In this document: in pieces, positions 22,608-31,704 of the stretch
Layout: the number at the start of each line of letters is the position of its first letter
Numbering within the stretch: the first letter of the stretch is position 1
Source of the DNA: Symsagittifera roscoffensis
Lineage: Eukaryota; Xenacoelomorpha; Acoela; Convolutidae
Length of the DNA stretch: 64,000 nt
Direction: 5' to 3'
Assembly: GCF_963678635.1 (NCBI RefSeq)
Contig: NC_087066.1
Coordinates: 55,756,312 to 55,820,311, forward strand
Position numbers and translations under genes: made by a program
Notes under the pieces: generated by a model
Seen by the model: only the letters and a program-made list of their open reading frames with translations
Databases searched by the model: none
Told to the model about the DNA's origin: nothing

Positions 22608-23675
22608 TTTTTGTTCCTACTTTCGATACGAAAGTAACGGAATATTTGTGCTCGGGGTGTGTTTTTTTCTTCAGACAAATTTCGACTTTTTAACTAGCTA
22701 TTTTTGACGGAATTTTTTATATCATTCGAAAAGTATTGTTGTCCTGAGCTCAAATTTGAAAAGATATTTTACCTGTGATCATTTTTCGTAAAGTTATGGG
22801 GTTTTAAAGATTGCCATTTTGGCCAATTTTGGAAAATTAACTCGCGATATATTTTGCGCTATTAACGCGTAAGCGGAGAGTTAATCCGTCTTAAAATTGT
22901 TCCAAATTGGTTGAAAGACGCCTATTTGCCATAATTGAGTTGTTACAAGGAGCGAAATATATCCTTTTGTACTTTACATGCCGTTTGGGGGGGATGATTT
23001 TCATAAAAAATTTCAAGTTTTAGAAAAAAAATTCTTTTTACTTTTTTACATTTAATTTTTTAATGTAATTACTGCTCCATAAAACCTTAAAAAGCCGTCG
23101 GAAGATTCAGGGCTGCGCCCTGATACGAGCAGTCTTGTTGTTCCGACTTTCGATACGAAAGTAACGGAATATTTGTGCTTGGGGTGGGTTTTTTTTTCTT
23201 TAGACAAATTTCGACTTTTTAACTAGCCATTTTTGACGGAATTTTTTTTTATCATTCAAAAGGTATTGTTGTCCTGAGCTCAAATTTGAAAAAATATTTC
23301 ACCTGTGATCATTTTTCGTAAAGTTATGGGGGTTTAAAGATTGCCATTTTGACCAATTTGGGACAATTAACGCGCGATATAATTCGCGCTATTAACGCGT
23401 AAGCGGAGATTTAATCCGTCTTATAAATCGTTCCAAGTTGGTTGAACGAAGCTTATTTGCCATAATTGATTTGTTAAAAGGAACGAAATCTCTCATTTTG
23501 TACTTTATATGGCGTGTGGGGGGATGATTTTCACAAAAAATTTCAAATTTTAGAAAAAAAAAATCATTTTATTTTATTTCATTTAATTTTTTAATGCTAT
23601 TACTGCTGCTCCATAAACCTTAAAAGGCAGTCGGAACATTCAGGGCTTCGCCCTGATACGAGGAGTCTTGTTTGG
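22608..23675 (+). repeat. TD530 repeat, head-to-tail tandem dimer
   Basis: Two units, about 22608-23138 and 23139-23675, each from GTTCC(T/G)ACTTTCGATACG to GATACGAG(C/G)AGTCTTGTT, roughly 90% alike. Each unit has a hairpin at the start (ACTTTCG-ATA-CGAAAGT, for instance 23146-23162) and one near the end (CAGGGC-TGC-GCCCTG at 23108-23122; the second unit has TTC in the loop at 23640-23654). There are no reading frames of note and no terminal inverted repeats. Confidence 0.85.
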
Positions 23676-23732
23676 TTTGATATTCACTCTATAAATTTGT
23701 TTTTTTTTTTGAATTTCGAGGCATTTCTGTAG

Positions 23733-23810
23733 GGTGGACTTTTCTAACTACGAGACGTGGAATAAAGTTTGCGCATCGAGCGTCTTCTCAAATCTGGACT
23801 ACACTTTCAA
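23733..23810 (+). CDS. GPCR exon: first extracellular loop
   Basis: Begins after GCATTTCTGTAG with the third base of a codon, reads VDFSNYETWNKVCASSVFSN then LDYTF, and ends in phase 2 at TTCAA|GTAAGC. Its Cys may pair with the Cys residues of the second loop exon (27920). Both flanking phases match. Confidence 0.7.
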
Positions 23811-24001
23811 GTAAGCATTTCTTCCCGAATTATCCGAATCAGCATGTTTTTCACCCGGTACCAAAACTTGGCTAAATTGAGCTTCTGTGAATATATTCAG
23901 TTTAGCGCAGTTGGATGCGGGTTAAGTAGTTTTTTCGAGAAGTGAGAGAGCTTTCTTAAATATTTGGAAACACTGGTCAATCCATATTGAAGCAATACAG
24001 G

Positions 24002-24695
24002 CAGGGGCGAATTTAAAGGGGGGGCTTTACCTCGGGGATTCGAACCCCTGCCGACCCAAAGGGGGGTCTACCCTTTGAACTATTTGGAGAAATTCTTTTT
24101 TGGTGACGGACCCTAAAAATTTTCTAAAGGCGCCTTTGGCATTTGGCGCGATTTTTTGATAAAATTTTTCCAAAAAGTGCCTAAAAACGCTTTGCAAAGG
24201 AGGGCGGAATTGTGAAAGAGATCCCAATTTTCTTATTTAGCACGAGTTTTTGAAGGTGAATGTTTGAGCTAATATGGCTACATAGAACATACTGTGCTGT
24301 TTATGGATGTTTTCGACTAAAAGTTGTTTTTTTTTTCCTGACGACCCAAAGGGTTCCCCCTTTGAACTATTTAGAGAAATCCAATTTTGGTGACGGACCC
24401 TAGAAAATTTCTAAAGGCGCTTTAGCGCCAATATAAACTAATTTTAATGGGTAGCGCGCGCCGAAAAAATACGATTTTTCGGTAAAATTTTCCAAAAAGT
24501 GCCTAAAAACCCTTTTTGGCCTGTTTTTCAAGATTTTGCCTGCGGCGCACAAATTTTGGCTAAAACAGGGACTTGTTTGTGCTTTGGGAGAGCTCGGAAA
24601 AATCAATTTGGTCGACAAAAAAAAGGTCGACAAAATTTCGAAATTTTTTTGAAAATCCCCCCCCCCCTTTCGAGAAGATCCTAGATCCACCCCTG
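24002..24695. mobile_element. composite hAT-type MITE with 8-bp target duplication (7/8)
   Basis: The outer ends are CAGGGGCGAATTTAAAG and CTAGATCCACCCCTG. The flanks are AATACAGG (23994-24001) and AATACAGT (24696-24703), an 8-bp duplication with one change. Inside, the family segment CGACCCAAAGG...GGTGACGGACCCTA occurs twice (24050-24150 and 24345-24430), separated by the 135-bp repeat also seen at 22476. This is a MITE that has partly duplicated and picked up an insert. Confidence 0.75.
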
Positions 24696-24810
24696 AATAC
24701 AGTTTGAAAATCCGCCACTCCCTCGAGTTTCTTAGGAAGTGTCATTTTTTCGTGTAGATTTTTTAGTGAAATTTTTTCAACTGCTATGATTAAGTATATT
24801 GTAATTTCAG

Positions 24811-25144
24811 CCCGTATTATTCCGACTATTATAAGTACGAGAGAAGAGTCTTTTTTCCCGATTCATTTTGGCCCAAAGCTGAAGAAGTAAAACTTCTGCA
24901 AAGACTTTTTGCCATCATATGTGATGAAACGACCTACTGGAGTCAACTGGTTCAAAATACCGCCCTGGCTTTGGAGCGCTACATTCTCATATGTCGCGGA
25001 GATGAGGCCAAAGTATTATTAGACTTCAGAAGAAGGATTTTGATGTACATAATTGTGACCATCCTCAGTTTTGCTTTTCCTGCTATTAAAATAGTGGCTC
25101 TTTTGGTTACTCGGCGGGACCTTTCAGATTATGAGATTTTGGAG
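24811..25144 (+). CDS. GPCR exon: helix 3 with ERY, loop 2, helix 4
   Basis: Begins after TAATTTCAG with a base that completes Asn with the previous exon. It reads PYYSDYYKYERRVFFPDSFW, then helix 3 (LLQRLFAIICDETTYWSQLV, QNTALALERYILICRG) ending in ERY, the class-A (D/E)RY motif that contacts the G protein. Intracellular RGDEAKVLLDFRRR and helix 4 (ILMYIIVTILSFAFPAIKIV) follow. The usual helix-3 Cys at 3.25 is an Arg here and the helix-4 Trp is absent. Phase-0 end at GAG|GTTAGT. This is the most diagnostic exon of the gene. Confidence 0.85.
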
Positions 25145-25186
25145 GTTAGTCGTTAATAAACGAACTTCTAACTTAATACTTCAGAC

Positions 25187-25445
25187 CAGGCGCGGATTGG
25201 GGGGATTGGTGGTGCGTCTCTCAGGAGGTTGATCCACTGTTGACCGAAATGGTTCCGCCTTTGATAGTATTTTACGATATCATATTTCGGCTGACCGACA
25301 TTACAACTTATTTAAAAGCGCCTTCTGCGCAAATGTATATACTAGTTTTGAAGGGGAGCGCGTGCCAAAAAAACGCATTTTTGGTCAAAAATTTCCAAAA
25401 AATGCCTTGAGAAACCTATTTTTGGGGAGCCTTTTTTTGGCAGAG
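25187..25445 (-). mobile_element. hAT-type MITE, truncated and diverged
   Basis: CAGGCGCGGATTGGGGGGATT, TTGACCGAAATGGTTCCGCC, AGCGCCTTCTGCGC, ACTAGTTTTGAAGGGGAGCG and ATTTTTGGTCAAAAATTTCC keep family order. The far end is missing. Confidence 0.6.
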
Positions 25446-25649
25446 CGGTCGCTCTGCTTTTCTAGTGGTCTTTCGCTGGTGAATTTGGGTTTGCTGCTAA
25501 TCTAGATAGCTCAGTAGATTGACGATTAATAATGCGAAATGAAGCTTTCTTTAAATTTGTCTTGTTCATTAGTTATTTTTTGTTACGAAACGTTTAACGA
25601 GCCGAAGTTGTTTATTTTTTGAAAAATGCAGTAGAACATTTATGCGCGG

Positions 25650-26265
25650 GGTGTTTCTGTTCCGACTTCCCGTTTTTTTCAGACAACTTTTTATTTAGTT
25701 ATTTTTGAATGGAATCGTTTTTTAAATATCTAAGAACAATTGATGCCCTAGACTCATTTCTGAAATAAAACTCGTTACGCGAGCTATTAGGTCAAATTGA
25801 CCCGATTCTGGACGCTATTACATCACATTGACTTTTTCTGAATTTTTTTGGGGGATTTTTTTCATATGTTAATTTTCTTTAGAAAAAATTAACTGATTTC
25901 CATAGAACTTCCTGGGTGGTCAAAAGTTCATCTAGAAATGAAAGTGCCATTTCAACTAAATTGTTTTTGTTCCGACCTTTGAAGAAAGTGACGAAATATT
26001 TGTGTTCGGGAGGTTTTGTTTCCTGACCAATTTCGACTTTTTAACTAGCAACTTTCGACAATTTTTTAAAAATATCAGCCGCAAGGTTACTGTCTTGAGC
26101 TCAAATTTAAAATATGCTATATACCTGTGACGGGTTTTAAATTTTGCCAATTGGGCCATTTTGGGACAATTAACACGCGATATATTTCAAGCTATTAACG
26201 AGCGCCCGTATAAGCAGATATAATCAGTCTTAAAAGTCGTTCCAAATACAAAGAGGCATGCTATT
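25650..26265 (+). repeat. TD530 repeat, diverged copy or copies
   Basis: GTTCCGACTTCC at 25659 and GTTCCGACCTTTGAAGAAAG at 25969 each start a diverged unit. The second continues GTGTTCGGGAGG, TTTCGACTTTTTAACTAGC, CTTGAGCTCAAATTTAAAA, ACCTGTGA, TTTTGGGACAATTAACACGC and CAGTCTTAAAAGTCGTTCCA, as in the 23139 unit. Again two starts occur in a row. Confidence 0.65.
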
Positions 26266-27110
26266 TGGTCTATTTAATAGTTTGCTTAATGCAAAACATA
26301 TCACTTCGTTTTCAACACAGCTGGTGAAAAAATGTTTAAAAAAACTTTTTAAACTTTTTAAAAAATTTTGTAAGTTTTTTGAAAAGCGAGCACTTTTCTG
26401 TAGTCCTAATAGGAGCATTGATGACTTAAAAACAACCGCGCAATTTTTCGGCGATAGGTAAAATAGCTTTTATTTCTAAAATAGTCTACCCAAAAAAAAA
26501 TTAAAAAATTTTGAATTCTTAAAACTTTTATTGTGAAAAAAAGCAGAGAAATTTAAGCTTTGTTTACTTTTTTTCAATTAATTTTTGCAAACATTAGCAA
26601 TAGACGACATCTCACCGCACCGAAGATGAAAATTTTAGAGAAAATTATATGCCTTCATGAGGGTTTAAAAATCGTTTGTGTATATGTCTATACTTTAAGT
26701 CACGCAATATTTGAAACACTAGTGCAGTTTTTTTCCTAAAGCAATCAACCATTACAAAATAGAAAGCAAAAAATCGCGTGTTACTGTACAAATTTTTTCA
26801 AAAAAGTGCTTTTTCAAGCTTGCACATGTATTGCATACCAAATAAGCAACAGCTAAAATTTCATCTCGAAGTTTGTTCATACTCGACACTATGTGTCTCG
26901 AGTTCTTGACAAAGTTTCTCGATACAGGTGAATCAACTCAATTTTCTTTTGAAATGTTTTTTACATGTGCACTAGTGGACATAACTAAACTAAAACGGAA
27001 AAATCAATTTTGATCATGCGTTGCATGTTTTTTGAACACGAAACGGTTTTGTTTATTCAGTTTCTTGAATATTTACGTTGAAATGGGTTTGTTAGGATTC
27101 GGTTTGAAGA
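26266..27110. other. GPCR intron, no feature recognised
   Basis: AT-rich with A/T homopolymer tracts; no family motif, no strong splice pair. Confidence 0.5.
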
Positions 27111-27116
27111 AACCAA

Positions 27117-27590
27117 ATGGTTGGGGCAAGCTTTGAAGAAGTTTTGCAAATGTTCGATGCTAAAAACGAATATTTCAAAATGTTTGGCAAAATTTCTTTC
27201 TATCTGGCAGTGTTGCCCACCGAACAAGGAGTGCACGTCACGGAGAAAAAAAAACAAGGATTGCAAAAAAGATGAAGTGATCAAGATTTGGAAGGGGACC
27301 CATTTTTGGCGGCAGCAGAAAATGGAAGTTCTTGGGAGATAAGCAAGAAAACTGTTGCCCGAATTTTACAAAAATTTACAGTTTTCGATGTTGTAGACCT
27401 CTTAACAATCACAAACCGTCCTAAAAACAAAACATTGTGGAGAAAATTTGCCACTAAAATTGGCCCTGGATTAGACATTGGAAAGAACTTCTTTATAGCA
27501 ATGAAAGGCGGTTTTGCCTCCATAGTAATGATGGTCGGACAAAAACTTATCAATTACAAAAAAATCGATACCAAATGTATTTTTTTCGCT
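27117..27590 (+). pseudogene. unidentified coding-like fragment in GPCR intron
   Basis: From the ATG at 27117 the frame reads MVGASFEEVLQMFDAKNEYF and stops at 27273-27275. The same frame then continues open to 27593 with DLEGDPFLAAAENGSSWEIS, KKTVARILQKFTVFDVVDLL and RPKNKTLWRKFATKIGPGLD. The EISKKTVARILQK part resembles a helix-turn-helix, as in transposase or recombinase N-termini, but this is too weak to assign. Composition is more protein-like than the surroundings. Probably a decayed mobile gene; a cellular exon cannot be excluded. Confidence 0.3.
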
Positions 27591-27687
27591 TAATAGTTTT
27601 ATGTGGCTTAACAGGCTTTGGATGTAAAACACATAAGTTTCTTTGATTGATGACATTTGGCATTAACTATTCGAATCTTTTTATCGC
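27536..27687 (+). repeat. 152-bp direct repeat, left of the helix-5 exon
   Basis: CGGACAAAAACTTATCAATT through GGCTTAACAGGCTTTG to ACTATTCGAA is repeated at 28169-28322 at about 90%. The two copies bracket the exon at 27920-28125. Confidence 0.8.
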
Positions 27688-27919
27688 TGTTCGATTTTTT
27701 GTTTCGAGGCTTTTGCGTAAATTCTCTGACGCGACTACGTTAGGACTTTGGTGGGACTAAATTGAAGCTTTGGACTAAGTTAAGCTGTCTAAGTTAAGAC
27801 TTAGAACCACGGCGCGATTATGTTATGAATGTCGCTTGCGGCTCGATTTCGAAATACTTTCGTCTGTCATCAACCTCAACACGGGAAGCTCTATTTTTAT
27901 CTAGAAAACTGACGGACAG

Positions 27920-28125
27920 TGCACAGAAAACTGTTGGGACGTGGAAGGCTCTCTTTGGAAGATAGAAAACTATGTGAGAATTCCTGTTTTTCACATCCCT
28001 GCCATAGCAATATCCGTGTTCTTCTACTGCAAGTGCATCCAGAAGTTACAACTATCCAAAAACATCAATCGAAGAGGACAGTTCAGCTTCTTGCTTCAGT
28101 TCTCACTTAAATCTGATTCGCGATG
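27920..28125 (+). CDS. GPCR exon: second extracellular loop and helix 5
   Basis: Starts in phase 0 after GACGGACAG, in agreement with the preceding exon. It reads CTENCWDVEGSLWKIENYVR, then helix 5 (IPVFHIPAIAISVFFYCKCI) with the conserved Pro and the Tyr near its inner end, then a basic loop 3 (QKLQLSKNINRRGQFSF). The loop-2 Cys pair fits the usual disulfide region. All nearby donors fall in phase 2; CGATG|GTATAA (28125) is the best looking. The frame stays open to 28255, but the last part is the 28169 repeat. The acceptor lacks a good pyrimidine tract. Confidence 0.7.
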
Positions 28126-28168
28126 GTATAAAATTGATCCTTATAATGCGTTGTTAGGCTCAGAAGAT

Positions 28169-28322
28169 CGGACAAAAACTTATCAATTACGAAAAAACAG
28201 ATACCAAAGTGTACTTTTTTCGCTTAACAGATTTATGTGGCTTAACAGGCTTTGAATATACACTACATAAATCTCTTTGATTAATGGCATTTCGCAATAA
28301 CTATTCGAACTTTTTTTATCTG
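28169..28322 (+). repeat. 152-bp direct repeat, right of the helix-5 exon
   Basis: Second copy of 27536-27687; begins 43 bases after the proposed exon end. Confidence 0.8.
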
Positions 28323-28369
28323 GAGTTTATTTTGAAAGAAGCTTTTGAAAGAAATTTATTTTTGCTGAT

Positions 28370-29350
28370 TTTTGATTGGTCGAAAATTCGATGGTTTAAA
28401 CCTTTTTATTAATCCCCGTAATTTTTTGTTCCGACTATTGAAAATGGGGACAAAATTAGCTTTCGGTTGTGTTTTAGGACTTTTGTTTTCCACGCAAAAT
28501 CAGGTACCACAAATAGATGTCAGAATGGGTCGAGCAATATATCATACTGAAGCCCTTTCAATCAAAAACCAAAAACCAAAAATATCAGAGCCCATTTGTT
28601 ACTTTTGATTTTTGATGTAGCTTTGAGCAAATAAGGCGAGCGAGCAGGCTTATTTTGATCATCGGCCCAAAACTTTTACCACAAATTTTCGTCCGAGTGG
28701 GTCGAGTGATATATCAATTTAAAGCCATTATAGTTCTGATTTGAATGTTTTAAGTTTTCAAAAAGATGTCACAGTAACGAGAAAACTGGTTTAAAAAAAT
28801 TTAACTTTTCAAATTTTTCTGAGTGATTAAAGCCATTTTATAGAAGGATAGGCCATGAAGTTTCAGTTTTACTCTAGTAAAATTAATTTTGAAAATTTTT
28901 TTAACGCGGTCTTGGGAAAAAAACTTCAACATTTCAAAAAAGGTTTGATCAAAACCGTCGCCCGATCTTTTTGTAACTGTGGCTGTTGAATCTGCCTAAT
29001 TTTAAGGTTTTTGTCTCATCTTTTTATCACAACACGAACACAAAAACAATAATATGAAAAAAAAGCAGGAAAAATTTTATTGTTTTTTTGAAAACTATGG
29101 TCGGATTATTTTGTGCTTTTTGCACTGCAACCGGCTTTCCTTGCTTTCTTTTGATTTGGTCTGAATTAGAATAAATTTACCCCGAGCATTTTTATTCTTC
29201 GTATTCTTCAAAGGTCGGAACAAATGTAATTTAGCCTTAGAGCTTTCGAAAATGTTTGTTTGCTAGTTTTTGATTGGTCGAAAAATCGATGCGATTTTTA
29301 AAATTTTATTAATCCCCATTTCTCAAAAAGGGAGCAAGGAGGTTTCTAAG
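28370..29350. repeat. GPCR intron with short dispersed repeats
   Basis: GATTGGTCGAAAATTCGATG...TTTTATTAATCCCC occurs at 28374 and 29272. (G)GGTCGAGCAATATATCA...AAGCC occurs at 28527, 28692 and, diverged, 30348. GTTCCGACTATTGAAAATG (28429) and its inverted relative ending AAAGGTCGGAAC (29210-29221) mark TD530-like ends in opposite orientation. No coding sequence recognised. Confidence 0.5.
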
Positions 29351-29917
29351 TCGATCTTATTACACTTAGTGCTTTAAAGAACACGAAACTAAAATGAAAA
29401 AAAAATAGCCCACACCTAAGTACACGGTAAATCTGATAAATATTGTAGGAGCCAGTTCTGCAAAGGTTTTTTTGAAATCTTTGAAAAGTTTTCAATTTGT
29501 TTCAAATTTTCAAGCTTTTCCAAAAAATAACAAGAAGCTTATTTTGCGAGCAATTTTGTATCGCAAGCAAATTTTTGGTAAAGAAACAGCTTAAAAAGGT
29601 TGTCTTTGAGCATTTTTGGGAAAATTCGACCAAAAAATACCCAAAATAAAGGTGAACTGAAAACAAAATTAGCAAATCGCGGCTGCTGTGCAGGTAAAAC
29701 AAAAGTTTTGACAGCAGTTTTCAAGGTCAGAACTTTTATTCTTTTTTTCGTTGCAGTTTTTGGTTGTTTTTCTGGGTAGCAAAAAATTGGTCTGATTTTG
29801 AGATTCAAAAGGGGCTATATTAGCTTAAATGAGATGAAAAAAGCTGCAAAATAGAGGTCATCAAAATGATGAAGGATACTTGTTAATTCGTCCTAGAAAC
29901 AATGAGGACTACCGATT

Positions 29918-30311
29918 GGTGCGCTAGAATGTTGCAAACGTTCCAAATCACCGCCCATAAAGCCTCTGTATCATGTAACATTTAATGTAAAACGGGTTTG
30001 CCTCGAGGTACCTACAAGTTATCATCTCAATGACAAGTTCCTTCTAAATTTTGTTTTTGGGTGGACGGTGTCGGAAAATAAGCTGCTAGAAAACTAGACG
30101 GTTTTAATTTTTAGTCTAGGAAAAGAAAGGTTTAAGATTGATACAGGCCTGTTTGCCAGAACCTCGGCTCAGTCGAACAAGATGCTGAGCAACTGAACAA
30201 ATAACTAAGTGTTTTGAACAGAGCATTCGTCAGCCTTCTAATCGCTTGGACTGTTCTAACTAAACACTATGTTTGTCGAATAGTCATTTCTACTTATTTT
30301 GATCTTCAAAC
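29918..30311 (+). pseudogene. decayed tandem duplicate of the helix-6 exon region
   Basis: The block matches 30434-30790 at an offset of about 485-517 bp. Shared landmarks are TTCCAAATCAC, AAGATTGATA(C/A)A, GGCCTGT, GAACAAGATGCTGAGCA, and the exon itself. At 30212-30310 the copy reads VLNRAFVSLLIAWTVLTKHY against ILNRAFASLLVAWTVLVTPY in the working exon. The helix-6 Pro is lost through a small indel, and the acceptor CAG|GT has become AAG|TG. The frame is still open to 30311, so use as an alternative exon is not strictly excluded but is unlikely. Confidence 0.75.
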
Positions 30312-30694
30312 CTAAAAAAAATTATACAACAAAAAATAATCATCCGATTGGGTCAAGTGATACATTAAATTAAAACCCTTTCGGTTGTGATTTGAACATT
30401 CCCCTCTCGTGCTGTAAACAAAGATAGCCTGTTGCTGCGCTTGAATGCTTCAAATGTTCCAAATCACTGATCAAAATAACCTTAGAATCATTCAATAGTT
30501 AAGGCAATCAGGGCTTGTCTCGGGTACTAACTCCTGTTTTTGGGTCGTCGGGGTTGGAAAATTACGGGCAATAAAACTCTAGGAGAGAGATGTTTAGTTT
30601 GGAAAAATAAACAATTAAGATTGATAAATAAGGCCTGTGTACAGAACGTCGGTTCGGTCGAGCAAGATGCTGAGCATATTGAGCAACTAAACAG

Positions 30695-30906
30695 GTATTT
30701 TGAACCGGGCATTCGCCAGCCTTCTGGTCGCGTGGACTGTGCTAGTTACACCCTATGTCATATTTGTCGATTTCTTCATGAGTCATCAATACTATTCTAT
30801 TAGTCAGCTGGTTTGGGTTAGCGGCAAAAATTCACAGAACGAGCGAAAAATGAGCTACGAGCTGGAGTATAACGTGTCTGATTCAAATATAGCTTTTTTG
30901 AAGCAA
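30695..30906 (+). CDS. GPCR exon: helix 6 and third extracellular loop
   Basis: After AACTAAACAG the frame reads ILNRAFASLLVAWTVLVTPY, then VIFVDFFMSHQYYSISQLVW: helix 6 with the conserved Pro in TPY. A hydrophilic loop with one NVS site follows (ELEYNVSDSNIAFLKQ). It ends in phase 0 at CAA|GTTAGT, matching the next exon; an alternative phase-0 donor lies at 30810. The start is less secure: this acceptor needs a phase-1 partner, while donors of the helix-5 exon are phase 2. A start at 30720 (CGCCAG|C) would fit phase 2 but cuts into helix 6. A missing small exon for loop 3 is the other possibility. Confidence 0.7.
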
Positions 30907-30964
30907 GTTAGTTTTTTTTCTCCAATTTTCGATGCTTTCACAAAAAATCAAACAAAATTGAAAT

Positions 30965-31335
30965 CAGGTGCTGATCTAGGATTTTCTCGAGAATTTTTAC
31001 GCCTTAAAAATTTCAGATAGAAAAGTTTCAGATCTCTTCCAAAACACTATAACGACCATTTTATGCTGAAACTGTCTGCAACGCAGAAAAGTTTCAAGAA
31101 AAAACTGCCAGAAAGCAGAGCGGTTTAAAAAGAAGAGCAATGAAAAACCCCGCAGTTTTTGTGAACATTTTACAAGCTTTTGAGAAAAAAATGCATTTTT
31201 TGGGATTAAGGAGCCTTGAATTTAATGCATCTATTGGCACCGAAGACACATTTTTGATAATTTTTATGGTTGGCCTACAAAAATTTAGTGGCCACTGGGC
31301 CAAATCCCTGAAGAGGGTCGCACCTCCACCCAATT
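30965..31335 (+). mobile_element. hAT-type MITE, diverged
   Basis: CAGGTGCTGATCTAGGATTT, CTCGAG, CTTCCAAAACACTATAA, GGCACCGAAG, TTGGCCTACAAAAATTTA and CAAATCCCTGAAGAGGGT follow the order of the full copy. The right end is degraded (CCTCCACCCAATTCG). Confidence 0.65.
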
Positions 31336-31542
31336 CGTTCATGACTCGAACTGTGGTAATTTCAGATCAAAATTTACGGAAATATTTGAATGAAGATCTA
31401 TCGAATAATAGAACATTTTTCATTTATGAATATAACTTAAAAAAAAACATTCTGTATTTACATGCGCTGCGACATCAGTTAAACTATAGGGTTTAATTTA
31501 GAAAACCTTCAATTAATTATATTTATTCTTTTTTTTTTGCAG

Positions 31543-31704
31543 CAAAGCGACCGAGATAGAGAGCTGCTGACTGACTCTCTGATTCACGGGGCACTTCGTT
31601 CGTTGAAAACCAGCTTCGGATTCGTGAACACAATTCTGCTGTTGATCTTGATAAAACCCTTTCAGGAAATCATTCACTCATTCAAGCAGACATTACTACT
31701 ATGA
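31543..31704 (+). CDS. GPCR terminal exon: helix 7 and short tail
   Basis: After the strong acceptor TTTTTTTTTTGCAG the frame, phase 0, reads QSDRDRELLTDSLIHGALRS, then helix 7 (LKTSFGFVNTILLLILIKPF) and QEIIHSFKQTLLL, with the stop TGA at 31702-31704. The helix-7 NS-x-x-NPxxY motif appears as NT followed by LLILI: the Asn-Pro pair and Tyr are replaced. The cytoplasmic tail is only about a dozen residues, without a palmitoylation Cys. A divergent receptor; loss of canonical signalling is possible but not shown. Confidence 0.78.
   Translation, partial: QSDRDRELLTDSLIHGALRSLKTSFGFVNTILLLILIKPFQEIIHSFKQTLLL

Noticed and set aside
23108-23165. CTGATACGAG ... CGAAAG in the TD530 junction resembles a hammerhead ribozyme core
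   Set aside because: The CUGANGA box has the wrong bases and spacing, and the copy at 3290 does not keep it. Hairpins are reported, but not a ribozyme.
24030-24055. GGGGATTCGAACCCC looks like a tRNA T-arm on the minus strand
   Set aside because: It lies inside a hAT-type MITE, and no acceptor stem, anticodon arm or D-arm could be placed around it.
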